10,078 nucleotides of DNA from Phycisphaerales bacterium (GCA_003171235.1 PMYM01000034.1:6568-16645), one strand, 5' to 3'. Shown: positions 1-6,473, counted from the first letter of the stretch. A program made the numbers and translations. Notes: generated by a model from the letters alone, not told the origin.

Positions 1-840
1 GTGGACGTCATCGTCGACGACACCCCCGGCGTGGTGGTGGTCAGTTCCTTCGACCCGGTGCGGCGCGAGGTGGCCCGCCTGAGCCTGGAGAAACTTATCC
101 AGGACGGGCGCATCCACCCCACGCGCATCGAGGAGCTGGTCAGCGAAACCGAGAAGGAGGTCAACCGGCGGATACTGGAGGTCGGCAAGCAGACCCTCAT
201 CGACGCCAACGTCCGCGGCGTGCATCCCAAGCTGGTGGCCCTGCTGGGCCGGCTGCAATACCGCACCAGCTACGGCCAAAACGTGCTGAAGCACTCAATG
301 GAGGTTTCCTACCTCTCCCAGATCATCGCCGACGAGTGCGGCGTGGACGGGGCCCTTGCCCGGCGGGCGGGCCTGCTGCACGACATCGGCAAGGCCGCCG
401 ACCACGAGATCGAAGGTAGCCACCCCACCATCGGCGCCGACCTGTGCAAGCGGTACGGCGAACCCGAAGAGGTGGTCGAGGCCGCCGGCGGGCACCACGG
501 CGACATCCAGACGCGATTCATCTACACCCCCATCGTGTCCGCCGCCGACGCCATCTCCGCCAGCCGCCCCGGCGCCCGCCGCGAAACCCTGGAACGCTAC
601 GTCCAGCGGCTGGAAAAGCTCGAGGAAATCGCCGGCACCTTCGAGGGCGTCAAGCAGGCCTACGCCATCCAGGCCGGGCGCGAGGTGCGCGTCATGGTGG
701 ACGCCGAAAACGTGGACGACCGCCTGGCCGCCAAGATCGCCCGGGACATCGCCAAGCGCATCGAGGAAGAGATGCAGTATCCCGGCGAGGTGAAGGTGAC
801 CCTTATCCGCGAGGTCCGCTGCACCGAGTACGCAAGATAG
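1..840 (+). CDS. rny: Ribonuclease Y, C-terminal part (5' end outside window)
   Basis: Membrane-anchored endoribonuclease that starts mRNA decay. The visible 279 residues begin inside the KH RNA-binding domain (IVDDTP near residue 4, then FDPVRRE and the conserved LIQDGRIHP at about 32-40) and continue through the HD phosphohydrolase domain. Metal-binding residues are visible: H98, the H127-D128 pair in GLLHDIGKA, H141, the HH pair at 165-166 in GGHHGD, and D183 in AADAISASRPGAR, a block typical of RNase Y. The C-terminal segment, about 195-279, also matches the family. Full-length RNase Y is about 520 residues, so the membrane helix, the coiled coil and part of the KH domain lie upstream. 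The GTG at position 1 is an internal valine codon, not a start. The gene ends with TAG and is followed by an intrinsic terminator about 55 bp downstream. Confidence 0.95.
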   Translation: MDVIVDDTPGVVVVSSFDPVRREVARLSLEKLIQDGRIHPTRIEELVSETEKEVNRRILEVGKQTLIDANVRGVHPKLVALLGRLQYRTSYGQNVLKHSMEVSYLSQIIADECGVDGALARRAGLLHDIGKAADHEIEGSHPTIGADLCKRYGEPEEVVEAAGGHHGDIQTRFIYTPIVSAADAISASRPGARRETLERYVQRLEKLEEIAGTFEGVKQAYAIQAGREVRVMVDAENVDDRLAAKIARDIAKRIEEEMQYPGEVKVTLIREVRCTEYAR

Positions 841-879
841 TGCGGCAGTGCGAAGTGCGATAGTGCGGAAGTACGGAGT
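841..879. repeat. Short degenerate AGTGCG-type tandem repeats
   Basis: Directly after the RNase Y stop codon the sequence is built from 7-9 base units resembling AGTGCGA, AGTGCGG and AGTACGG, five or six in a row with small changes. The tract ends just before the terminator hairpin. It has no coding signal. It may be a simple-sequence filler or a decayed repeat; no function can be read from it. Confidence 0.5.
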
Positions 880-894
880 AGACCGCATATTTAG

Positions 895-929
895 CCCCCG
901 GCTCACTAGTTGAGCCGGGGGTTCTTTTT
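895..929 (+). terminator. Intrinsic terminator of the RNase Y transcript
   Basis: A perfect 11-bp stem (CCCCCGGCTCA at 895-905 with TGAGCCGGGGG at 911-921) closes a 5-base loop (CTAGT) and is followed by TTCTTTTT (922-929). This is a classic rho-independent terminator for a gene read rightward. The flanks (GCATATTTAG before, TTCTT after) recur at 6474-6508, so the terminator is also one member of a dispersed hairpin family. Confidence 0.85.
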
Positions 930-930
930 C

Positions 931-978
931 GGTCCCCGGTTGTAGGTTGCCAGTGCCGGCAACTCCCAACCGGGAACT
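931..978. repeat. Nested intergenic palindrome, REP-like
   Basis: CCCGGTT (935-941) pairs with AACCGGG (968-974), and inside it GTTGCC (946-951) pairs with GGCAAC (958-963), giving a two-level hairpin. A GTAG tetranucleotide (943-946 falls in TAGG of TGTAGG) sits just before the inner stem, as in the other GTAG-headed palindromes here. It could be a diverged member of that family or simply a structured intergenic stretch. There is no U tract, so it is not a second terminator. Confidence 0.4.
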
Positions 979-1055
979 CCGGGAAATACCCCTGCCCCCA
1001 CAACCCGCACAGCTTGCCCAGTTCAATAACCGCTTTCCGAAAAGCAGATTACATC

Positions 1056-1084
1056 TTGCGGTTGATTCAACCAGGCAATACAAT
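1056..1084 (+). promoter_or_regulatory. Candidate sigma-70-type promoter for the glycosyltransferase
   Basis: TTGCGG (1056-1061), a 17-bp spacer, then TACAAT (1079-1084). The -10 box matches the consensus at five of six bases; the -35 box matches only its first three. It would start transcription near 1091 and give a leader of about 80 bases before the glycosyltransferase ATG. It lies downstream of the RNase Y terminator, where a new promoter is expected. The call rests on motif and spacing alone. Confidence 0.35.
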
Positions 1085-1099
1085 CTCACACGTCGGCGA

Positions 1100-1164
1100 C
1101 ATTCTCCGGGATAGCCTTTTGCTTCTACCCCGCTATCGACAGTGTTGCCGCATTCTCTGGGATA
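1100..1164 (+). repeat. Pair of 14-bp direct repeats in the glycosyltransferase leader
   Basis: CATTCTCCGGGATA (1100-1113) and CATTCTCTGGGATA (1151-1164) differ at one base and are 51 bp apart. The second copy ends just before the ribosome-binding area (AAAGG at 1165-1169) of the gene starting at 1173. They could be regulator sites, a leader structure element or a chance duplication; the sequence does not decide. Confidence 0.35.
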
Positions 1165-1172
1165 AAAGGTAA

Positions 1173-2726
1173 ATGGACTGGGTAGGGCTGCTGCACAAAA
1201 TCCTGATGACGGTGTACACTTTCTCCCTGGGGATGGTGTGCGTGTACGGCTTCCACCGGTACGTGCTGGTTTACCTGTACTACCGGCACCGCCGCAACGT
1301 GCCCAAGCCCCCCGGGCACTACGCCCAGGACCAGTTGCCGATGGTGACGGTGCAGTTGCCGATGTTCAACGAGGCCAACGTGGCCGAGCGGGTCATCCAG
1401 GCCACCTGCCAGATCGACTATCCCAAAGACCGGCTGCAGATCCAGGTGCTGGACGATTCGACCGACCCGCGGGCGGTGGAGGCGGCCAGCCGGGCCTGCC
1501 GCCAGGCCGCCGCCGCCGGCTTTGACGTGCAGTTCATCCACCGCCAGGACCGCACCGGCTACAAGGCCGGCGCCCTGGCCAACGGCCTGAAAACCGCCAA
1601 GGGCGAATTCGTCACCATCTTCGATGCCGATTTCATCCCCGAACCCTCCATCGTCCGCAAGAGCATCGATTATTTTCTGGACCCCAGGATTTGCGCCGTG
1701 CAGGCCCGGTGGGAACATCTCAACCGCAACGACTCGATGCTGACCAAGACCCAGGCCATTTTCCTGGACGGGCACTTTGCCATCGAGCACGTGGCCCGCA
1801 ACCGCAGCGGGCGATACATGCAGTTCAACGGCACGGCCGGCACCTGGCGCATCGCCGCCATCCACGACGCCGGCGGCTGGCAGCACGACACGCTGACCGA
1901 GGACATGGACCTGTCCTACCGGGCGCAACTGAAGGCCTGGAAGTTCATCTTCCTGCCCGACCTGACGGCCCCGGCCGAACTGCCCGCCGAAATGAACGCC
2001 TTCAAGGCCCAGCAGTTCCGCTGGACCAAGGGCGGGGTGCAGACGGCCATCAAGATACTGCCCAAGATCCTGCTGTCCAAGGCGCCGCTGAAGAACAAGA
2101 TCGACGCCTTTTTCCACCTCACCTGCTTCTCGGTGCACCTGTACGTGTTCTTCCTGGTGGTGATGCTCTTCCCGGCCTTGTATATCCAGAGCGTGCCGGT
2201 GGAAAACGGCACCCCGGCCAGGGCCATTTTCGACCTGCTGGTCTTCACCCTGGCCACCGTGTCGGCCACCGTGTTCTATACCGCCAGCCAATACGAACTC
2301 TTCCGCGACTGGCGGACGGTGCTCAAGTACATGCCCTTCCTGATGGCCCTGGGCATCGGCGTTTCGCTCTCCAACACCAAGGCGCTGCTGGAGGCGGTAT
2401 TCGGCAAGAAGACCGAGTTCGTGCGCACGCCCAAGTTCGGCGATGGCAAGTTTGTGGCCGAGCAGCAGGCTGAAACCCCTGTCCCGGGACGCCGGAAGAA
2501 GCGGAAGATCCTGCCTTACATCGAATTTGCTTGCGGGCTGTACATGCTGTTCGGGTCCGGCGTGTGCCTGCTGCACCTCAAGACGGCGATGGCCGCGCCC
2601 TTCCTGCTGATGTTCGCCGCCGGGTTCTTCTACGTTTCGATACTGACTTGGGTGGGCATGCCCGCCGGGCGCAAGGCCGCCGCCCAGGGCCGCAAGCTGC
2701 AACCCGCCCGCCAGGAAGTCAAGTAG
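1173..2726 (+). CDS. Membrane glycosyltransferase family 2, cellulose/mannan synthase-like
   Basis: Likely a processive inverting glycosyltransferase that polymerises sugar nucleotides into a polysaccharide and passes it through the inner membrane. The 517-residue product starts with a membrane segment (about 10-36), followed by a cytosolic GT-2 domain with all hallmark motifs: DDS at 94-96, DAD at 151-153, TED at 242-244 and the QQFRW (QxxRW) acceptor-site motif at 280-284. Hydrophobic segments follow at about 312-338, 352-370, 385-402, 450-468 and 474-495. The length and KTEFVRTPKFG near 413-423 resemble plant CslA-like and bacterial stand-alone synthases more than BcsA, since no PilZ domain is seen. 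The start is the ATG after AAAGG. No accessory synthase subunit lies nearby, so substrate and product are unknown. The TAG stop is shared with the head of a REP palindrome. Confidence 0.9.
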   Translation: MDWVGLLHKILMTVYTFSLGMVCVYGFHRYVLVYLYYRHRRNVPKPPGHYAQDQLPMVTVQLPMFNEANVAERVIQATCQIDYPKDRLQIQVLDDSTDPRAVEAASRACRQAAAAGFDVQFIHRQDRTGYKAGALANGLKTAKGEFVTIFDADFIPEPSIVRKSIDYFLDPRICAVQARWEHLNRNDSMLTKTQAIFLDGHFAIEHVARNRSGRYMQFNGTAGTWRIAAIHDAGGWQHDTLTEDMDLSYRAQLKAWKFIFLPDLTAPAELPAEMNAFKAQQFRWTKGGVQTAIKILPKILLSKAPLKNKIDAFFHLTCFSVHLYVFFLVVMLFPALYIQSVPVENGTPARAIFDLLVFTLATVSATVFYTASQYELFRDWRTVLKYMPFLMALGIGVSLSNTKALLEAVFGKKTEFVRTPKFGDGKFVAEQQAETPVPGRRKKRKILPYIEFACGLYMLFGSGVCLLHLKTAMAAPFLLMFAAGFFYVSILTWVGMPAGRKAAAQGRKLQPARQEVK

Positions 2727-2770
2727 GGCACGCGGGTTCGTGAGCGAAGCGAGCGGTTCCGCGTGCGGGA
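2723..2770 (+). repeat. REP palindrome copy 1 (GTAG-headed), upstream of the RAYT gene
   Basis: A 48-bp element beginning GTAGGGCACGCGG and ending CCGCGTGCGGGA. The arms GCACGCGG and CCGCGTGC are perfect 8-bp inverted repeats around a core with TTCGTGAGCGAAGCGAGCGG. A 5' GTAG next to a palindrome is the known signature of REPs recognised by RAYT transposases, and a RAYT gene starts 21 bp downstream. The TAG of the head (2724-2726) is also the stop codon of the glycosyltransferase. It is a single unit, unlike the two paired elements at 3344 and 4044. Confidence 0.85.
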
Positions 2771-2791
2771 CACTGGCGATGCAGGTGGGCC

Positions 2792-3364
2792 ATGCCAAGC
2801 TACCGGCGATGGCGCAAAGATGGCGGGATGTTCTTCCTCACGGTTGTCACCTTTGAGCGGGCCGGGCACTTCAACGACGCTGCATCACGAGAGCTTCTTC
2901 GCGCCGCGATGGACAAGGCCTTTGGCGAAAGGCCTTGGCGGACCGTGGGATTTGTTCTTTTGCCCGACCACTGGCACGCCTTGTGGCACTTGCCCGAGGG
3001 CGACAGCGATTATTCCTGGCGCATCGGGCGAATAAAGGCCCTGTTCACGCGGGCATACCTGACCGCCGGCGGCGACCATGGCCAACCCACGGCAAGTCAG
3101 CGCCGCAATCGCAGGCAGGCGGTATGGCAGCCGCGTTTCCTGGAGCACACGATTCGTGATGCGAGAGATTTCTGGAAGCACCTGAATTACATCCACATTA
3201 ACCCGGTCAAGCACGGCCTTGTCGCCCGGCCAGCGGATTGGCCCTGGTCCACCTTTCACAAGTGGGCCAAAATGGGATATTATGAGGTGGATTGGGCAGG
3301 CCAGGGCGAGCTCCCGGGATTCACCCACTATGATTGGCCGGATGTAGGGCACGCCGGTTCGTGA
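2792..3364 (+). CDS. REP-associated tyrosine transposase (RAYT, IS200/IS605-like Y1 family)
   Basis: A single-strand DNA transposase-type nuclease that acts on REP palindromes. The 190-residue product shows the RAYT plan: an N-terminal YRRWR block and FFLTVVTFER (residues 4-23), the metal-binding HUH motif DHWHALWHL (H60 and H62), the candidate nucleophile tyrosine Y133 in LNYIHINPVKHGLV, then ADWPWSTFHKW and YYEVDW. The start ATG follows AGGTGG by 3 bp. REP elements that match each other flank the gene (2723-2770 and 3344-3462), as expected for a RAYT and its substrates. The last residues (about VGHAGS) and the TGA stop are encoded inside the downstream REP, so the original C-terminus may have been replaced. 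RAYTs are usually single-copy domesticated genes rather than active insertion sequences; whether this one is active cannot be told. Confidence 0.92.
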   Translation: MPSYRRWRKDGGMFFLTVVTFERAGHFNDAASRELLRAAMDKAFGERPWRTVGFVLLPDHWHALWHLPEGDSDYSWRIGRIKALFTRAYLTAGGDHGQPTASQRRNRRQAVWQPRFLEHTIRDARDFWKHLNYIHINPVKHGLVARPADWPWSTFHKWAKMGYYEVDWAGQGELPGFTHYDWPDVGHAGS

Positions 3365-3462
3365 GCGAAGCGAGCGGTTCGGCGTGCGGGATGAATGTGT
3401 AACCTTTTTCGCACACGGAGCCTGGCCCCGGCTTTGCCCGGGCCAGAACCCGCGTGACCTAC
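3344..3462. repeat. Composite REP pair (BIME-like), copy 2, downstream of the RAYT
   Basis: A 119-bp element with GTAG heads at both outer ends, facing inward. The left unit (3344-3391, plus strand) matches copy 1 closely, with perfect arms GCACGCCG and CGGCGTGC. The right unit reads from 3462 on the minus strand (GTAGGTCACGCGGG) and holds an inner hairpin, CTGGCCCCGGC with GCCCGGGCCAG (one mismatch, loop TTT). It overlaps the RAYT 3' end and ends 20 bp before the lipoprotein ATG. It is about 84% identical by manual alignment to the equally long copy at 4044-4162. Confidence 0.85.
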
Positions 3463-3470
3463 TTCACCCG

Positions 3471-3475
3471 AGGAG
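3471..3475 (+). promoter_or_regulatory. Ribosome-binding site that sets the lipoprotein start
   Basis: AGGAG lies 7 bp before ATG 3483 and selects that start over an in-frame upstream ATG at 3384, which would read through the REP element. The resulting N-terminus is a lipoprotein signal peptide, which supports the choice. A GTG at 3480 is directly in front and in frame but is closer than usual to the site. Confidence 0.7.
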
Positions 3476-3482
3476 AAATGTG

Positions 3483-4025
3483 ATGCGAAGCAAGTCATAT
3501 GTCATAAGGTTGTGTTGTGGTGTCATGTGTGCGGCTTCTATGATCGGCTGCAATGAAAAAGAGCAAGAGTTTAATGAGTTGTATCGGGATACTAATGTGT
3601 CGAATGTCTCTGATATGGCACCGAAGTATAAGAGATACTATCCTCAGATGGTCAATAGATTGGATTCGGAGGAGTGGTTGAAGATAGCTTCGATTTGTGT
3701 TGCACAGGGGCATTGGTGTGCAGCTGTCCATTTGACGCCGTACATGAGGAACCAGAGCGATGAAAAGCAAGTTCTCCTCGCGTCCATGGTGGCGGTGTTT
3801 TCTCATGGCAATAACGAGGAGGCCGCCCGTTGCCTCAGGTCTCTACCTAATGGGATTACGGGTAAAGCCAAGGCTATTGCGGAGGATACTGTTAGGGAGA
3901 TCAATGATCGCAGACAGAAGTGGGGTGTTGAAGATGCACGTGAATTGGGGGTTGTGCCTGACGAGTGGGCAGGAATGGACGTGACTGCAAGATGGAATGT
4001 CATTGTCAAGTCGGTGAGTCCGTAG
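3483..4025 (+). CDS. Small lipoprotein of unknown function, low GC
   Basis: I do not recognise the family. The 180-residue product has a short basic start, a hydrophobic stretch (about 7-21) and a lipobox-like SMIGC with the lipidated cysteine at C23, so it should be exported and lipid-anchored. The rest is mostly helical by eye, with EEWLKIASICVAQGHW at about 63-78 and a second helical pair around 95-120 that could be a degenerate TPR or Sel1-like fold. Base use differs from its neighbours: GC is 38-40% in 3541-3660, against clearly higher values in adjoining genes, and codons end often in A or T. The gene sits alone between two direct 119-bp composite REPs, which suggests acquisition from elsewhere. 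Its stop TAG falls in a GTAGG string at 4022-4026. Confidence 0.75.
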   Translation: MRSKSYVIRLCCGVMCAASMIGCNEKEQEFNELYRDTNVSNVSDMAPKYKRYYPQMVNRLDSEEWLKIASICVAQGHWCAAVHLTPYMRNQSDEKQVLLASMVAVFSHGNNEEAARCLRSLPNGITGKAKAIAEDTVREINDRRQKWGVEDARELGVVPDEWAGMDVTARWNVIVKSVSP

Positions 4026-4043
4026 GTCGGCGCAGCCGTGCAT

Positions 4044-4162
4044 GTAGGATACGCCGGTTCGTGAGCGAAGCGAGCGGTTCGGCGTGCGAGATGAATCTCG
4101 CCTCGGTTCCGCACGTGGAACCTGGCCCCGGCTTCGCCGGGACCAGAACCCGCGTGCCCTAC
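4044..4162. repeat. Composite REP pair (BIME-like), copy 3, between convergent genes
   Basis: The same 119-bp plan as 3344-3462 and in the same orientation. The left unit (4044-4091, plus strand) starts GTAGGATACGCCGG; its arm has two changes, one giving a wobble pair and one a mismatch. The right unit reads from 4162 on the minus strand as GTAGGGCACGCGGG and holds CTGGCCCCGGC with GCCGGGACCAG (one mismatch, loop TTC). The TAG of this right head is the stop codon of the minus-strand LolA-like gene. The element fills the gap between two convergent genes, where its hairpins could stabilise 3' ends; no U tract is present. Confidence 0.85.
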
Positions 4163-4980
4163 TTGAGCGTCTCGACCCGGTATTCCCAATCGGCTGGCGG
4201 GTTGGGCAGTTGGAAGGTGTCGGGCGGCAGGTTGTCGGGGGTCTTCATGTCCTTGAAAATCACGGTGGATTTGTTGTCCGACTTGTCCAGGGCGGTCATC
4301 TTGACGGGCAGGCCGTTTGTCTTGTCGATCCAAATCTCCAGCGACTGCACCGAGAGCTTGGCCTTTTCCTCAGCCGGCAGGTCCGGCCGGACGATCAGCC
4401 TGAGGTAAAGGCTGTCCTTGGGTTCGTCGGCCTTGGTGGGGCGGGTGAAGGCGCGGAAGTATTTCAGCACGTCGTCGGCCGACTGGCCAAAGGGCAGGGG
4501 GAAAGGCCCCTTGCCCAGTTGCAGGGGCTGGACCTTCTGGCCCGGGGGGGCGACCTGGTAGCGGATCATCTGCTTGAGCACTTCCTTGCGGGAAGTGAAC
4601 CACTGGCCATCGAAGATATAATCGGTGGGCTCTTTGCGCACGGGGCCCTCGCCCAGCCTGAGGGTGTCGAAGTGGAGGCGGAAGGCGGCGGACCGGTTAG
4701 CGGCCTCAAGTTGAACGGCGACGAAGCCGGTGCGGGCCTCGGTGTCGCCGGCCAGCAGGTCCACCACGTAATCCAGCTTCCATTGCAGGCAGGGAAACTT
4801 ATGGCTGGCGTCTTCCTGCAACTTCAGGATGGCCATTACCGCCGGGTCGGCCGCCGCGCTGGTGGCGGCGGGGGCGGAGGCGCTTGCCGCCGGGGCTGTG
4901 GCGTTCTGCCCCTGCAAAAGGGCGGCCCACAGGGCCGGCAGGGCCATGATTAAAACCGTTAGAACTCTCCGCGTCGTCAT
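4159..4980 (-). CDS. LolA-like periplasmic lipoprotein-carrier family protein
   Basis: Probably a periplasmic carrier of the LolA / outer-membrane lipoprotein-sorting family, which binds acyl chains in a half-barrel. The 273-residue product has a signal peptide (about 1-26), an Ala/Ser/Pro linker (27-46), then a beta-rich body with FRLHFDTLRLG, DYIFDGQWFTS (120-130), the glycine/proline block QPLQLGKGPFPLPFG (about 151-165), LEIWIDKTNGLPVKM and VIFKDMKTPDNLPPDTFQLP. These blocks fit the long LolA-like proteins seen in planctomycetes. The ATG overlaps the stop of the preceding VTT gene as ATGA (4977-4980), showing translational coupling. It is the last gene of an operon that begins with an ABC permease, consistent with it receiving cargo from the transporter. 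The stop codon lies inside a REP head. The assignment is from motif memory and is weaker than for the ABC genes. Confidence 0.7.
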   Translation of the reverse strand: MTTRRVLTVLIMALPALWAALLQGQNATAPAASASAPAATSAAADPAVMAILKLQEDASHKFPCLQWKLDYVVDLLAGDTEARTGFVAVQLEAANRSAAFRLHFDTLRLGEGPVRKEPTDYIFDGQWFTSRKEVLKQMIRYQVAPPGQKVQPLQLGKGPFPLPFGQSADDVLKYFRAFTRPTKADEPKDSLYLRLIVRPDLPAEEKAKLSVQSLEIWIDKTNGLPVKMTALDKSDNKSTVIFKDMKTPDNLPPDTFQLPNPPADWEYRVETLK

Positions 4981-5801
4981 GGATTGTCGCCTTTCCCGCC
5001 GGGATGCGCCCAGCCCAGAACCTTCACCAGTTTAGCCGCGCCGCGGGCCAATGCCGCAACGCAAGCCAGCGCCAGAAGCCCGACGGCGGCGAGCCAGCCC
5101 TTGTTGCCCAGTTCGAACGTCGCCCCGGCGATGAAGGCGTATAGCACGAATCGCCCCAGGAAATTGGCCGCCGCGTACCGCCACAGCGGGTAGCCTTGCC
5201 CGGCTGAGAGCATCCGCACCGCGAAAGTCGCCACCGGCACGGTGCTGAAAAACCCCAACAGCAGGAACGGCTGGCGTGAGAAGTGCCGCTGCGAGAATTC
5301 GTACAGCCGGGTGCGGCGGAACCACCGGCTGGCGCGGTGGCGGTATATCCAATAGAAGATCAGGTAGTCGTTGACGCTGGCGATGGCGGCGGCCAGGGCG
5401 GCCACGCCGGCCACCAGCAGGGTGGTTTGCCAGAAACTCTGCGTCGGCGCCAGGGCCTGCACCGCCAGCAGCGAGACGATCCAGTGGGTGGGCATGGGCA
5501 GCAGCAGGCAGGCGGCCGAGACGTAGGCGGCCATGATGAGCAGGGCGGCGGCCTTGGCGGCGGCGGTCTGAAAGGCCGGGTCGCTCAGGATTGGTTCCAG
5601 GCGGGTTCGGGCCTCCAGCAGCACGCGCGGGCTGGCCAGGGTCTTCCAGGGCAGGCTGCCGAGTTGCCCGGCCTGGACCAGCAGCACGATCGCCCCGACC
5701 AGCAGCAGCATGTACAGGGCGAAACCGGCCAGCCACCCGGCCACCAGTGGCCAGCCCAGCGGCTTGGAACGTTCAGGCATGGGTGTCAAGGATTCTTCCA
5801 T
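4977..5801 (-). CDS. VTT/DedA-like (SNARE-associated family) inner-membrane protein
   Basis: A polytopic membrane protein of 274 residues. Hydrophobic segments lie at about 17-43, 85-118, 124-145, 178-198, 212-228 and 235-252. The central part (about 100-230) resembles the VTT/YqaA-DedA domain: a membrane segment, DYLIFYWIYRHR, a basic amphipathic stretch, then FFSTVPVATFAVRMLSAGQGYPLWRYAAANFLGRF, split by the family's typical proline, arginine and glycine-arginine positions. VTT/DedA proteins are linked to lipid scrambling or undecaprenyl-phosphate and phosphatidylethanolamine flipping, which would fit an envelope export operon. It overlaps the ATPase gene by 29 bp and the LolA-like gene by 4 bp. 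An alternative start, ATG at 5780 (residue 8), would reduce the first overlap to 8 bp. Confidence 0.72.
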   Translation of the reverse strand: MEESLTPMPERSKPLGWPLVAGWLAGFALYMLLLVGAIVLLVQAGQLGSLPWKTLASPRVLLEARTRLEPILSDPAFQTAAAKAAALLIMAAYVSAACLLLPMPTHWIVSLLAVQALAPTQSFWQTTLLVAGVAALAAAIASVNDYLIFYWIYRHRASRWFRRTRLYEFSQRHFSRQPFLLLGFFSTVPVATFAVRMLSAGQGYPLWRYAAANFLGRFVLYAFIAGATFELGNKGWLAAVGLLALACVAALARGAAKLVKVLGWAHPGGKGDNP

Positions 5802-6456
5802 CCTTCATGTGTACGACGCGGGTGGCGGCCTGGGCCACGCTTTCCGAGTGGGTGATCATGACTATGGTTTGGCCTTGGCGGCGGTTCTGCTCCACCAAGA
5901 GTTCCAGCAAGGCCTGGGCATTGGCCGAGTCCAGGCTGCCGGTGGGTTCGTCGGCCAGCAGCAATTCCGGCCGGGCGGCCAGGGCCCGCGCCGCCGCCAC
6001 CCGCTGCTGCTCGCCCATGGACATCTGGGCGGGCTTGCGCCGGGCCACGTGCCAAACCCCCATCGCCTCCAGCACGCCGCGGACATCCCGCCCGTCGGCC
6101 AGCCCGCGAACCTTCAGCGACAGCAAGATGTTGTCATATCCCGACAGCACGCCTATCAGGTTGAACCGCTGGAAGACAAAGCCGATGTTCCGCCGGCGAA
6201 TTTCGTTGCGCGAAGATTCGCAAAGCGTGGTGACTTCCCGGCCGTCGATGGCCACGCTGCCCTCGTCGGCAGCGGTCATCAATCCCAGCACGTGCAGCAG
6301 GGTGCTCTTGCCGCAGCCGGAAGACCCCATCACCGCCAGGAATTCCCCGCGCCGCACCTGAAGGTCCAGCCCGCGCAAAACGTGCACCTTGCCGGCGCCG
6401 CGGCCGAAGGACTTGTGCAGCCCGGAGGCGAGCAGGATGTTGCCGTTATCGTTCAT
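5773..6456 (-). CDS. ABC transporter ATPase, MacB/LolD type
   Basis: The nucleotide-binding subunit that powers the permease encoded just upstream. The 227-residue product is the usual size and has Walker A GSSGCGKST (44-52), Q-loop Q96 in FVFQRFNL, Walker B LLLADE (165-170) followed by PTGSLD, and the switch histidine H203 in MITHS. The signature is MSMGEQQ (145-151) rather than LSGGEQQ or LSGGQQQ; the serine, second glycine and EQQ are kept, so activity is likely. FNLIGVLSGYDNI (98-110) is typical of the MacB/LolD/FtsE class that drives mechanotransmission rather than bulk import. No good ribosome-binding site is seen before the ATG. A hairpin element and a REP separate it from the permease, and it overlaps the VTT gene by 29 bp. 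Confidence 0.92.
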   Translation of the reverse strand: MNDNGNILLASGLHKSFGRGAGKVHVLRGLDLQVRRGEFLAVMGSSGCGKSTLLHVLGLMTAADEGSVAIDGREVTTLCESSRNEIRRRNIGFVFQRFNLIGVLSGYDNILLSLKVRGLADGRDVRGVLEAMGVWHVARRKPAQMSMGEQQRVAAARALAARPELLLADEPTGSLDSANAQALLELLVEQNRRQGQTIVMITHSESVAQAATRVVHMKDGRILDTHA

Positions 6457-6473
6457 CAGTCAAGCTGAGTCAG

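Noticed and set aside
1125..2798. Long minus-strand open frame (557 codons) opposite the glycosyltransferase
   Set aside because: It is the antisense shadow of a gene with clear GT-2 motifs; its composition (Gly, His, Gln, Val rich) has no domain signal and no ribosome-binding site.
2723..3462. Complete active insertion sequence of the IS200/IS605 group
   Set aside because: The protein is of the RAYT type, the flanking palindromes are dispersed also away from the gene (4044, 6526), and no IS200/IS605-like ends or accessory tnpB are present.
2723..4162. CRISPR array or tandem repeat from the three similar palindromes
   Set aside because: The copies are 600-700 bp apart with genes between them, have internal symmetry, and lack short regular spacers.
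4084..4953. Plus-strand open frame (289 codons) opposite the LolA-like gene
   Set aside because: It starts inside a composite REP and mirrors the high-GC codons of the minus-strand gene, which has a signal peptide and an ATGA overlap with its neighbour.
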